Assembly: GCA_036504335.1 (NCBI GenBank)
Contig: DASXVJ010000031.1
Span: 5,504 to 69,503 of the forward strand
Length of the DNA: 64,000 nucleotides
Direction of reading: 5' to 3'
Origin: Fen-183 sp036504335
GTDB lineage: Bacteria > Acidobacteriota > Thermoanaerobaculia > UBA5066
A model generated the notes under the pieces. The model saw nothing but the letters and a program-made list of their open reading frames with translations, was not told the DNA's origin and ran no database searches. The translations under genes and the position numbers were made by a program. Positions 39,573 to 51,170 of this stretch are shown piece by piece. The number at the start of each line of letters is the position of its first letter. The stretch's first letter is position 1.

Positions 39573-42224
39573 TTACGGACGCCGCTTCAACTCCTCCGCC
39601 CAGTTCTCGACGACGATGATCTTCTTCTCCCCGGTCGAGGTCCTCCTCAGCAGGACGAACCCCTGTCCGTCGGGCATGGGATCGTATGCGCCCTGCGTCG
39701 GGCCGAACAGAGACACGGTCAACCCGGCTGAGGCGGCATCGAAGAGCTTTCTCGGCGGCGAGGAATGGAAGCCGTCCCGCGTCGAGAGGGCGACCGACAT
39801 CACCGCGCTCCCTTCGACGTAGAAGAGTTCGTTCCCGCGCCGGCTCCACTTGGGGGCCCCACCGCCGTTCGTCGAGAGGGTCCACTTGCGACTGCCTTCC
39901 GGGAACGGGCGCACGTAAATCTCGAACCGGCCCGACTCGTTCGACGCGTAAGCCACGTAACGCCCGTCCGGCGAGAACCGGCCGTCCGACTCCGTGAAAG
40001 GAGAATCCGCAAACGCGACCGGCGCCCCCTTGCCGCCAGCGTCTCCGTACCAGAGGTCTCCTCCCGACCGGTAGATCACGAACCGTCCGTCGGGCGACCA
40101 GTCGGGGCTCACGTAGGAGCCCTCGGGAAGGGACGTCGACCGGAACGGAAGGCGTGCGGCTTCGCCGCTCCCGTCGGCATTCATCAGGACGATGCCGCTC
40201 TCCGTGTAGAGACCCGACATGATCGCGACGCGTTCGCCTGAAGAGGACCACGCCCCGGCGACGTCCGTCTCGGGCTTCGTCGTGAGTCGAACGCGCGAGC
40301 CGCGCTCGATGTCTTCGACCCAGACGTCCAGGTTCCCCTCCTTCTCTTCGGTCAGCATGACCCGCCTCCCGTCCGGGGAGACCTGGACAAAGCCGACTGT
40401 TCCGTGGCCCGGGCTGATCGTCCGGCCGATTCGTCCGGAGCGGTCGGCCAGCACGAGGTCACTGAAGGAGCTCGAGCCCGTCCGGTAGACGAGAACTCCG
40501 TCGGCGGAGACGCTGGGGTCGCCGGCGTCCTCCGCCACGCGAACCGGCTCGCCGGTCACGGCCAGCTTCGAGGCGTCGAAGGGAACGGCGTAGAGAGGGG
40601 CGAGACCCTCCAGGAGGTTGAACAGGACGTAGCCGCTCTCCGAGTACGTCGACGAACCCACGGGAGGCGACGACTCCGGCAGGAGCCGCCGGACCTCCCG
40701 CCCGTCGAAGGCCGCGAGATACAACTGCCGTCCCGTTTGCGGATGGACGACGAGGAGAAGGGAGCGCCCGTCGGGCAGGAAGCTGGGTGTGTGAAAGTCG
40801 AAGATCCCCTTCGCCGGATCCGGCTTGAGCAGCAGCCGCAAATCCCCTCCCTCCGAGGAGACTTCGTAGAGACCGAGAGCCGGTCCGAGGGCGAGGACGA
40901 TCGGTCCCAGGCGACTCCAGGTCGCACCGAGCACCGCGCCGGGCGGCTTCAATTCGCAGATCGTCTTCGACGTGCCTCCCTCGATCGGGACTTTCTTGAG
41001 GAATCCTCGGGCGAAAAACGCCACGAAGCGCCCATCCGGCGACCAGAATGGATTGCTGGCCGCCTCGCCCCCAAAGACCTCGCGGGACTCCAGCCGGTCC
41101 AGGTCGCGGATCCGAAGCCTCTCGCCGTCCACGTATGCGATGTGCCTTCCGTCCGGAGAGATCTGGGGCGCTCCGCCCGTCTTGTGGTCGAACTGGAATC
41201 GGCGGACGGGACCCGGCGAGGCGGCGTCGGGTCTTCTCAGGAGCAGGCGGCCGGAGACGACGCCGACCGCGACGAGAGCAAGGGCGCCCAGCGAGGACGC
41301 GATTCTCGAGCCCGTCCTCACGCGTGGCGCCACCGGGGCTGCCGCCATCGAGGCGGACGAATCGATCCGGGTGCTCATCGCCTCCGTGATGACCGCCTTC
41401 GCCTCCGCAACGTCTCGCAGGCGCTCGTCCGGGTTCTTCTTCAGGCAGCGGCGGAGAAGGAAGCGAACGAGATCGGGGGTGTCCGAAGGAAGAGCGGCGA
41501 GATCCGGCTCGCGCTCGAGGACGGCCGCAAGCACCTCGGTCACCGTATCGCCCGCGAAGGCGCGCTTTCCGGCGAGAGCCTCGTAGAGAGTCACGCCGAA
41601 GGCGAAGATGTCGGACCTCTCGTCGGCCGGCTTCCCCTTCGCCTGCTCGGGCGCCATGTAGGGAGCGGTCCCCTGGATGACGCCCGTGGCGGTGTGATGG
41701 ACGGAGGCCGTCGGAGAGCTCGTCACGTCGCCGGCCCCGGCGGGGACGATCGTCGTGGCGAGGCCGAAGTCGAGGATCTTCGCATGGCCGCCGGGAGCGA
41801 TCTTGAGGTTCCCCGGCTTGAGGTCCCGATGAACGACGCCCTTGCGGTGAGCGGCCGCAAGGCCGTCGGCGACCTGGCGGAAGAAATCGAGGGCATCCCG
41901 GACGGGCAGCGGCGCTTCGCCCAGCCTTTCTCCGAGCGTCTGGCCCTCGATCACCTCCATGACGAGGAAGCGGACGCCGTCCAGGTTCTCGAACGCGTAG
42001 AGCGTCGCGATGTTCGGGTGGTTGAGAGAGGCGAGCACCCGGGCCTCGCGCTCGAGGCGGGAGAGGCGTTCGGGATCCGAGACGAACGCGTCCGGAAGGA
42101 CCTTGATTGCCACCTCGCGGCCGAGCTTCGTGTCGTGCGCCCGATAGACCTCGCCCATCCCGCCTGCGCCCAGAGGCGACAGGACCTCGTACGGACCCAG
42201 ACGGGTGCCAGCGGAGAGGCTCAT
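39573..42224 (-). CDS. PknB-type Ser/Thr kinase with WD40/TolB-like propeller
   Basis: An 883-residue protein. The kinase domain, about residues 12-280, has LGAGGMGEVYRAHD, EVAIKVL, VHRDLKPGNLK, DFGLAT, GTAPYMAPEQAKGK and SDIFAFGVTLYE. A transmembrane helix follows (IASSLGALALVAVGVVSG). The C-terminal 500 residues form propeller blades with recurring PDGR units (WSPDGRFVAFFARG, VSPDGRRVMLTEEKEG, FSPDGRYVAYASNESG). This is a very common architecture in Acidobacteriota. The propeller is likely extracytoplasmic and may sense a ligand. No partner phosphatase is nearby. Confidence 0.92.
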   Translation of the reverse strand: MSLSAGTRLGPYEVLSPLGAGGMGEVYRAHDTKLGREVAIKVLPDAFVSDPERLSRLEREARVLASLNHPNIATLYAFENLDGVRFLVMEVIEGQTLGERLGEAPLPVRDALDFFRQVADGLAAAHRKGVVHRDLKPGNLKIAPGGHAKILDFGLATTIVPAGAGDVTSSPTASVHHTATGVIQGTAPYMAPEQAKGKPADERSDIFAFGVTLYEALAGKRAFAGDTVTEVLAAVLEREPDLAALPSDTPDLVRFLLRRCLKKNPDERLRDVAEAKAVITEAMSTRIDSSASMAAAPVAPRVRTGSRIASSLGALALVAVGVVSGRLLLRRPDAASPGPVRRFQFDHKTGGAPQISPDGRHIAYVDGERLRIRDLDRLESREVFGGEAASNPFWSPDGRFVAFFARGFLKKVPIEGGTSKTICELKPPGAVLGATWSRLGPIVLALGPALGLYEVSSEGGDLRLLLKPDPAKGIFDFHTPSFLPDGRSLLLVVHPQTGRQLYLAAFDGREVRRLLPESSPPVGSSTYSESGYVLFNLLEGLAPLYAVPFDASKLAVTGEPVRVAEDAGDPSVSADGVLVYRTGSSSFSDLVLADRSGRIGRTISPGHGTVGFVQVSPDGRRVMLTEEKEGNLDVWVEDIERGSRVRLTTKPETDVAGAWSSSGERVAIMSGLYTESGIVLMNADGSGEAARLPFRSTSLPEGSYVSPDWSPDGRFVIYRSGGDLWYGDAGGKGAPVAFADSPFTESDGRFSPDGRYVAYASNESGRFEIYVRPFPEGSRKWTLSTNGGGAPKWSRRGNELFYVEGSAVMSVALSTRDGFHSSPPRKLFDAASAGLTVSLFGPTQGAYDPMPDGQGFVLLRRTSTGEKKIIVVENWAEELKRRP

Positions 42225-42271
42225 GGATTGTCGATGGATTCTAGTAGTGTGCGGGGGCCGGGGAGGAAACC

Positions 42272-42520
42272 ATGAACCTGATCCTGATGTTGATCGTCGG
42301 AGGCGTGATCGGGTGGCTGGCCAGCATCGTCATGAAGACGAACGCCCAGATGGGGCTGATCGCGAACGTCGTCGTCGGTGTCGTCGGCGCCGGCCTCGGC
42401 GGCTGGCTCGCGGGGGTGCTCGGGATCGGCGCCGCGGGCAGCGTGATGAGCTGGATCGTCGGGATCGCGGGCGCCGCGATCCTGATCTGGATTCTCAGGG
42501 CCGTCGGCGTCTTCAAGTAG
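42272..42520 (+). CDS. GlsB/YeaQ/YmgE-family small membrane protein
   Basis: An 82-residue protein of three hydrophobic helices with glycine-rich packing (LIVGGVIGWLASIVMKT, VVVGVVGAGLGGWLAGVLG, IAGAAILIWILRAVGVFK). It matches the transglycosylase-associated/YeaQ family, often stress-induced, with no established biochemical role. A strong ribosome site (GGGGAGGAAACC) precedes ATG 42272. It diverges from the kinase. Confidence 0.85.
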   Translation: MNLILMLIVGGVIGWLASIVMKTNAQMGLIANVVVGVVGAGLGGWLAGVLGIGAAGSVMSWIVGIAGAAILIWILRAVGVFK

Positions 42521-42532
42521 AGGGGCGGCGGC

Positions 42533-42558
42533 GCCGGGCCCCGTCGCGCGGGCCCGGC
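42533..42558. terminator. GC-rich hairpin between convergent genes
   Basis: A perfect 9-bp inverted repeat GCCGGGCCC / GGGCCCGGC with an 8-base loop lies between the small membrane protein and the convergent DHOD-like gene. It could end transcription from either side, though T tracts are absent. Confidence 0.5.
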
Positions 42559-42581
42559 ACCGGCGAGAACGGGCTTTCGAC

Positions 42582-43580
42582 TCAGACCGGGACGCGGAAG
42601 CTCTGCAGGACCCTCATGTAATTCGCGCGCTCGAAGGCCGCCGGGTCCGCGCTCGTGCGGTGGCTGACGGCGCCCGTCATCTGCGCGATGGACTCGTACT
42701 CGTGCTTCTCCATCCACTCGGCGAGCCCCTGCTTGAGCGCCGTGATCTGGCGCGGGCCGTGTCGGAGGATCGAGGACACGATCTGGACGGCATTGGCGCC
42801 GGCCATGATCGCCTTGACGAGGTCGATCGGCGTGTGGACGCCGCCCGTCGCGGCGAGCGAGCAGCGCACACGGCCCGAGAGGATCGCGAGCCAGCGCAGG
42901 CGCAAGAGCAGGTCCGACGAGTCGGAGAGCTGGAGGGCCGGGACGGGCTCGAGCAGCTCGACGTCGATGTCGGGCTGGTAGAAGCGGTTGAAGAGGACGA
43001 GGCCGTCCACGCCGAGGTCGTCGAGCTGGCGCGCGACGTTCGCGAACGAGGAGAAGAACGGCCCCATTTTCATCGCGACGGGAATCCCGAGGCCCCGCTT
43101 GACGGACCGGAGGATGTTCTCGACCTCTTGGTCGATCGCCGTGCCCGGAATGTTGGGGTCGGCGGCGATCCGGTAGACGTTCAGCTCGAGGGCGTGCGCT
43201 CCGGCCTCCTGCATGAGCTTCGCGTAGCTCAGCCAGCCGGAGTCCGTCATGCCGTTCAGCGAGGCGATGACGGGTATCGAGACGGTCGCACGGATCTTGC
43301 GGATCTGCTCGAGGTAGCGGTCGGGGCCGAGGTGGAACTCCTCGGGCGACGGAAAGTACGACATCGCTTCCGCGAACGACTCGGAATGGACGTCCATCGC
43401 GCGGCTGATGCCCTCGCGCTCGTGCGTGATCTGCTCCTCGAAAAGCGAGTGCATGACGATCGCGGACGCGCCCGCGTCCTCGAGGCGCTTGACCGTGTCG
43501 AGGTCGTCGACGAGCGGCGAGGCGCCCGGCATGAGCGGGTGGGCGAGCGGAAGGCCGAGATAGGTGGTTCTCAGGTCCAT
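42582..43580 (-). CDS. Dihydroorotate dehydrogenase-like flavoprotein
   Basis: A 332-residue TIM-barrel protein of the DHOD family. MDLRTTYLGLPLAHPLMPGA is the N-terminus, followed by IPVIASLNGMTDSGW, ALELNVYRIAADP, IPVAMKMGPFF and the FMN-phosphate-binding SLAATGGVHTPIDLVKAIM. It follows nifJ by 11 bases. This DHOD-like subgroup commonly travels with pyruvate:ferredoxin oxidoreductase rather than with pyrimidine genes, so orotate synthesis is not assured. It may be an accessory oxidoreductase using the same electron carriers. Confidence 0.85.
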   Translation of the reverse strand: MDLRTTYLGLPLAHPLMPGASPLVDDLDTVKRLEDAGASAIVMHSLFEEQITHEREGISRAMDVHSESFAEAMSYFPSPEEFHLGPDRYLEQIRKIRATVSIPVIASLNGMTDSGWLSYAKLMQEAGAHALELNVYRIAADPNIPGTAIDQEVENILRSVKRGLGIPVAMKMGPFFSSFANVARQLDDLGVDGLVLFNRFYQPDIDVELLEPVPALQLSDSSDLLLRLRWLAILSGRVRCSLAATGGVHTPIDLVKAIMAGANAVQIVSSILRHGPRQITALKQGLAEWMEKHEYESIAQMTGAVSHRTSADPAAFERANYMRVLQSFRVPV

Positions 43581-43591
43581 GTGCGGCGTCC

Positions 43592-47173
<3,582 letters not shown>

Positions 47174-47207
47174 GCGTCGGAGCTTAGAGACGGCGTCTCT
47201 CCGGAGA

Positions 47208-47218
47208 CATGATGCAAA
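47208..47218 (-). promoter_or_regulatory. TTTGCATCATG site upstream of nifJ
   Basis: On the minus strand this reads TTTGCATCATG, identical over 11 bases to the site at 54965-54975 upstream of cstA. It lies 35-45 bases before the nifJ ATG, a typical operator or activator position. Confidence 0.45.
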
Positions 47219-47265
47219 CGGACCAAAACCCCGCGCCCCGTCTTCGGATGGGGCATCCGGCTCCC

Positions 47266-47294
47266 TTGCGGGGGGCAGGGACGGGTCCTAGCTT
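47266..47294 (+). promoter_or_regulatory. Putative promoter TTGCGG-N17-TAGCTT
   Basis: TTGCGG (47266-47271) and TAGCTT (47289-47294) are 17 bases apart and 39 bases upstream of the ATG at 47333. The -10 context CCTAGCTT also occurs upstream of cstA (54995) and, as CCTAGGTT, upstream of the small protein gene at 58040. Confidence 0.4.
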
Positions 47295-47332
47295 GTAAGC
47301 AGGACCGGCCTTTCCCGGTCCCGGAGGGTGCC

Positions 47333-47767
47333 ATGCAGAGGAGTCATTTCCGGCTCTGGGCGCTCCTGGGCGGTGGAGTCATCCTCGTGCTCGCCATTGG
47401 AGGCCTCTGGAAGGTCCAGACCGCCCCGGTCGACATGAGCCTGACCCCGGCGCACCTGGCGCAGCCACTGACGTCGACGGCCGATCGCTTCGAAGTTCTC
47501 GTGGCTTCCGTGCCCCTTCAGAAGGCCATCGCCGACAAGCGGCTGATGCTCGCCGGCGAGAACGGCGCGGCGGCGATCGTCGTGCCGGAGGCGACCGTAC
47601 GGACGAACGACGCCGAGCGGGCGCGCGCCCAGCGCGTCCCGTCCCTGCTCGCCCTCTCGGCGATGGCGGGCGGCGGCTTCGTGCTCTTCCTCATCGGCCT
47701 CTTCACACCGCGCATCGGCGCGTTCACGCAGCACGGCCTGATCGACATGCACCTCGAGTCCATGTAG
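47333..47767 (+). CDS. Hypothetical membrane protein
   Basis: A 144-residue protein with a hydrophobic helix at each end (LLGGGVILVLAIGGLW near residue 12, LSAMAGGGFVLFLIGLF near 108) and a polar segment of about 75 residues between them that probably faces the periplasm. No family recognised. Ribosome site GGAGGGTGCC before ATG 47333. It is divergent from nifJ and may share control with it. Confidence 0.6.
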   Translation: MQRSHFRLWALLGGGVILVLAIGGLWKVQTAPVDMSLTPAHLAQPLTSTADRFEVLVASVPLQKAIADKRLMLAGENGAAAIVVPEATVRTNDAERARAQRVPSLLALSAMAGGGFVLFLIGLFTPRIGAFTQHGLIDMHLESM

Positions 47768-47786
47768 CGCCGGGACCCGGGCCGAC

Positions 47787-48218
47787 TCAGACCATCCGGA
47801 GGAGGGACGCCTTCCGCCGCTCGTAGGGCGTCCCGAGACCGAGCACGAGCGCAACGTCGCACAGGCGCACGGCCTCCTCGAACTCGGCGCGGTCGCTCCG
47901 CAGGGAGATGCCGCGCTCGAGGAAGCGCAGGTCCGCGACTTCCTTCGCGAACCGCCGCCCGAGGTCCTGCCGGGCGACGTCGAGATAGCCCTCGGCCTCG
48001 GCGAGCGCCGCCAGCGCCTCGTCCTCGTCCGGGGCGTCCGCGGCGAGAAGCGCCCATGCGAAGAACTTCACGCCGTTCGGGAGCGAGTCCGACTGCTCGA
48101 TCGCGCGGCGCGCGTACTTGGCGCCTTCGTTTCGCAAAGTCGCCTCGCGGTGCCCTGCGAGGAGGTCGTCCAGCCGCTCCTCGGGGCTCTTGCGGCAGGG
48201 TTCGATGCGGCGCGCCAC
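47787..48218 (-). CDS. Hypothetical cytoplasmic protein
   Basis: A 143-residue protein from GTG 48218. It is helical and acidic/alanine-rich (PDEDEALAALAEAEGYLDVA), with HREATLRNEGAKYARRAIEQ and the ending PYERRKASLLRMV. It resembles a short repeat-containing helical protein but I cannot name a family. The open frame continues far upstream antisense to the TMTC-like gene; that part is not coding. It is divergent from the TMTC-like gene. Confidence 0.55.
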   Translation of the reverse strand: MARRIEPCRKSPEERLDDLLAGHREATLRNEGAKYARRAIEQSDSLPNGVKFFAWALLAADAPDEDEALAALAEAEGYLDVARQDLGRRFAKEVADLRFLERGISLRSDRAEFEEAVRLCDVALVLGLGTPYERRKASLLRMV

Positions 48219-48251
48219 GGTCGAGGATTCTAGAGGCCTTATTCTCCCGCC

Positions 48252-50033
48252 GTGCCGAAGAAGACCCTTTTCGCCCTCGGGTTCCTGCTCGTTCTCGCGG
48301 CGGTCTCGGCGTACGTCCCCGCACTGAAGGCCGGGTTCGTGTGGAACGACGACACGTACGTCACGGAGAACCCGACGCTGGACGGCCTCGCCGGGCTCCG
48401 ACTCATCTGGACCGACGCGAAGGCGAACGAGCAGTACTACCCGATGGTCTTCACGTCCTACTGGATCGAGAAGCGCCTCTGGGGCCTCGCCCCGCTCGGC
48501 TACCACCTCGTGAACGTCCTCCTCCACGCGGCCAATGCGCTGCTGCTGTGGACGCTGCTCGCGCGCCTCGGCCTGCCGGGCGCGGGATGGGCGGCCGCGC
48601 TCTTCGCCCTCCACCCGATGTGCGTGGAGTCCGTCGCGTGGGTCACGGAACGGAAGAACACGCTGTCCCTCTTCCTCTCCCTCCTCGCGATGCTCGCGTA
48701 CTTCGCGGGGCGCCGGGAGAAGGAAGGAGAGAGAGAGAAGAGAGAAGATCTTCTTAGAAAGGGTAAGAAGGGCAGACGCGTCACGCCGGCCCGTTCCGAG
48801 GCAGGTCCGCCCTCCCGCCTTCCACCTTTCATAGGATTCTTCGGATTCTTCCTCTTCATCCTCGCTCTCTTCGCCAAGACGACCGCGGTCGTCGTCCCGG
48901 CCGTCCTCCTCGTCCTCGTCTGGTGGAAGCGCGGCGAGGTGCGCGGGAAGGACGTCGGGCCGCTCGTTCCGTGGCTCGGGGCCGGGATCGCTCTCGCCGC
49001 CCACACGGCATGGCTCGAGCGGACCGTGGTCGCCGCGTCCGGAAAGGAGTGGTCGCTGAGCGTCGCCGACCGCTTCGTGCTCGCCGGCCGCACGTTTCTC
49101 TTCTATTCGCAGAAATTCCTCATCCCCCTCGATCTCTCCTTCTTCTACGAACGCTGGACGGTCAGCGCGCGAGTCCTCGTCCAGTGGCTGCCCGCTCTCG
49201 CCGCGCTCGCCCTCGTCGTCCTCGCGTGGCGGTTCCGGGTGCGCCTCGGCCGGGGCCCTCTCGCGTTCCTGCTGCTCTTCGGCGGGGTCCTCTTTCCCGC
49301 CATGGGCTTCTTCAACGTCTACGCGATGCGGTACTCGTGGGTCGCGGACCATTTCGCGTACCAGGCCGTCGCGGTCGCCTCCGCGGGCTTGGCCTGCGGC
49401 GCGGCGGCGCTCCTCGCGAAGGCGCCGTCGCTCGGGCGGCGTACCGGGGCGGCCCTCGGGGCCGCCGGCCTCGTCACCCTCGGCCTCCTCACCTTCCGTC
49501 AGGCCCGCATCTACGAAGGAGAGGAAACTCTCTGGAAGGACACCCTTTCGAAGAATCCTTCGTGCTTCTCGTGCGAGACGAACTACGGGTTCTGGCTCGT
49601 GAATGCGGGCCGCGCGGCCGAGGGCGCCCTCCACTTCGAGGCGTCGCTGAGGCTCAAGCCCGACAACGTCCCGGCGCTCCTGAACCTCGGGCGCGCCGCC
49701 GAACAGCGCGGGAGCCTCGGCGAGGCCGCGTCGCGCCTTCGGGCCGCGTACGCGATCGACCCGCGCGACCCGGCCGTCCTCGTCAACCTCGCCACGGTCG
49801 AGGTGAAGCTCGGGCGAACCGCCGAGGCGATTTCCCTCTACGAGGAGGCGCTGCGGCTCGGGACCGCCGACGCGCACCTCGCGCACAATGGGCTCGGCGT
49901 CGCCTTCATGCGGCAGGGCCGGGTCGCCGAGGCCGCGGGGCAGTTCCGCGAGGCTCTCCGCCTGCGGCCGGATTACGACTTCGCGCGCGCGAACCTCGAG
50001 CGGGCTCTCGCCGCCCTCGGCGCGGCCCCCTGA
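48252..50033 (+). CDS. TMTC/Tmtc-like membrane protein with C-terminal TPRs
   Basis: A 593-residue protein from GTG 48252. About ten membrane helices carry the family motifs FVWNDDTYVTENPTL (luminal Asp-Asp as in GT-C glycosyltransferases), NVLLHAANALLLWTLLARLG, FALHPMCVESVAWVTERKN and FAYQAVAVAS. Four to five TPRs follow from about residue 450 (PSCFSCETNYGFWLVNAGR onward). Eukaryotic TMTCs are O-mannosyltransferases; bacterial homologues are of unknown substrate. A loop after AYFAGRR is expanded by about 35 residues (EKREDLLRKGKKGRR) due to a dispersed element. Confidence 0.75.
   Translation: MPKKTLFALGFLLVLAAVSAYVPALKAGFVWNDDTYVTENPTLDGLAGLRLIWTDAKANEQYYPMVFTSYWIEKRLWGLAPLGYHLVNVLLHAANALLLWTLLARLGLPGAGWAAALFALHPMCVESVAWVTERKNTLSLFLSLLAMLAYFAGRREKEGEREKREDLLRKGKKGRRVTPARSEAGPPSRLPPFIGFFGFFLFILALFAKTTAVVVPAVLLVLVWWKRGEVRGKDVGPLVPWLGAGIALAAHTAWLERTVVAASGKEWSLSVADRFVLAGRTFLFYSQKFLIPLDLSFFYERWTVSARVLVQWLPALAALALVVLAWRFRVRLGRGPLAFLLLFGGVLFPAMGFFNVYAMRYSWVADHFAYQAVAVASAGLACGAAALLAKAPSLGRRTGAALGAAGLVTLGLLTFRQARIYEGEETLWKDTLSKNPSCFSCETNYGFWLVNAGRAAEGALHFEASLRLKPDNVPALLNLGRAAEQRGSLGEAASRLRAAYAIDPRDPAVLVNLATVEVKLGRTAEAISLYEEALRLGTADAHLAHNGLGVAFMRQGRVAEAAGQFREALRLRPDYDFARANLERALAALGAAP
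48717..48860. repeat. Dispersed inverted element, pair 9 (inside the TMTC-like gene)
   Basis: The left arm (48717-48774) is a GA tract, GAGAAGATCTTCTTAGAAAG and GGTAAGAAGGGC. The right arm (48820-48860) is CCTTCCACCTTTCATAGGA then TTCTTCGGATTCTTCC, degenerate in the core. About 45 bp lie between. This is the one copy far from the 3.8-27 kb cluster. It clearly lengthens a cytoplasmic loop compared with what the flanking helices need. Confidence 0.6.
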
Positions 50034-50036
50034 CCG

Positions 50037-50576
50037 CTACTTCGCGGCCTGGAGCTGGGCGAGGTCGGCGAGCAGGTCGTCGCTGTGCGTCGAGGGATTG
50101 ACCTTCAGATACGTCTTCCGGATCACGCCCGCCGGGTCGATCAGGAACGTGTTGCGGGCCGAGTACGTCTTGCCGTCGCGGACGACGGCGGAATCGTAGG
50201 CTTTCGTGACGGCGCCTTCCGTGTCGGCGAGGAGCTTGAAGTTCAGCCCTTCCTTCGCGCAGAAGCTCTTGTGCGAATCCACGGTATCGACGCTGACGCC
50301 CAGGATGACGGCGTTCGCCTTCTCGTACTTCGCGAGGTCGCGCTGGAAGTTGTGCGCCTCCATCGTGCAGCCGGACGTGAAGTCCTTCGGGTAGAAGTAG
50401 AGGACGACCCACTTCCCCTTGTTCTGCTCGAGGGTGACGGTCTTTCCCTCCTCGCTCGGGAGGGACACGGCGGGCGCCTTCGCGCCCGCGGCCGGAGGCC
50501 CGGCGGCGGCGGGACGCGAGGCGGCGGCGAGGGCGAGGACGAGGGCGGGCGCGAGAGCGCGCGAGTGGATTCTCAT
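50037..50576 (-). CDS. Exported peroxiredoxin (AhpC/TSA, BCP-like)
   Basis: A 179-residue protein starting at ATG 50576 with a signal peptide (ALAPALVLALAAASRPAAA). The thioredoxin fold has the peroxidatic Cys in YPKDFTSGCTMEAHNF, then LGVSVDTVDSHKSFCAKEGL with a possible resolving Cys, and NTFLIDPAGVIRKTYLKV. It should reduce hydroperoxides outside the cytoplasm using a thiol donor. An upstream ATG at 50624 is possible but would bury the signal peptide. Confidence 0.88.
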   Translation of the reverse strand: MRIHSRALAPALVLALAAASRPAAAGPPAAGAKAPAVSLPSEEGKTVTLEQNKGKWVVLYFYPKDFTSGCTMEAHNFQRDLAKYEKANAVILGVSVDTVDSHKSFCAKEGLNFKLLADTEGAVTKAYDSAVVRDGKTYSARNTFLIDPAGVIRKTYLKVNPSTHSDDLLADLAQLQAAK

Positions 50577-50620
50577 GCAAACGAGCCTAGCAGAACGAGT
50601 CGCGGTGTCGATGGCGCCCG

Positions 50621-51106
50621 TCACATTCCCGGATCGTCGGCGGAGGGACCGTAGATGGACGGCACCTTCGCGCCCATGGGCCGCAGGTACGTCGAGAGCT
50701 GGCCGCGATGGTGGATCGCGTCGAAGAGGAATCCCCAGAGCATTTCGCCCATCGGGGCCTCCCAGACGACCTTCCCTTCCATGAGGAACCGCGCCTTCTT
50801 CTTCCAGGCGGCGTCCTTGACCCGCGCCAGACGGCGCTTGAGCAGCGCCGCGTTCTTTTCGTAGGCCGCGATGCTGACCGCGACGTCGGCAGGCGCCGGA
50901 TGCTGGACGAAATTAACCTCCCCCTTGGCGAGAACGACGCAGGCGTCGTCGAGCTCGTTCGCAAGCAGGGACGCGATCTCGGCGGCCGACATCGAGCGCG
51001 GGTGCGGCCGGTAGCCCGCTGCGGCCGGCGGGATCGCCTTCAGGACGCGCACGAACTTCGGGATCTCCCCCTTGAAGCACTGGACGAGATATTCGCGTGT
51101 ATTCAC
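50621..51106 (-). CDS. DinB-family protein
   Basis: A 161-residue four-helix-bundle protein. RSMSAAEIASLLANELDDACVV supplies an early helix. The metal-site pattern DAIHHRGQLSTYLRPMGAKV is typical of DinB/YfiT-like proteins, which bind metal through three His and may be thiol-dependent transferases. ATG 51106 follows GGGAGGAAATC. Function unknown. It lies between the M28 peptidase and the peroxiredoxin genes on the same strand. Confidence 0.82.
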   Translation of the reverse strand: MNTREYLVQCFKGEIPKFVRVLKAIPPAAAGYRPHPRSMSAAEIASLLANELDDACVVLAKGEVNFVQHPAPADVAVSIAAYEKNAALLKRRLARVKDAAWKKKARFLMEGKVVWEAPMGEMLWGFLFDAIHHRGQLSTYLRPMGAKVPSIYGPSADDPGM

Positions 51107-51170
51107 GATTTCCTCCCTTCCTTCATTTCTCGAAGTCTTGCCGCCTTGCGGACCCGGCCGCCGAGCTTCT

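Noticed and set aside
49090..49130. Element-like TATTCGCAGAAATTCCTC in the TMTC-like gene
   Set aside because: It encodes the conserved YSQKFLIPLDL segment and lacks the core; coincidental similarity.
49530..49575. Possible further element arm (CCCTTTCGAAGAATCCTTCG) in the TMTC-like gene
   Set aside because: It encodes WKDTLSKNPSCFSCE, a conserved stretch of the family, has no facing partner at normal spacing and lacks the flanking CT tract pattern.
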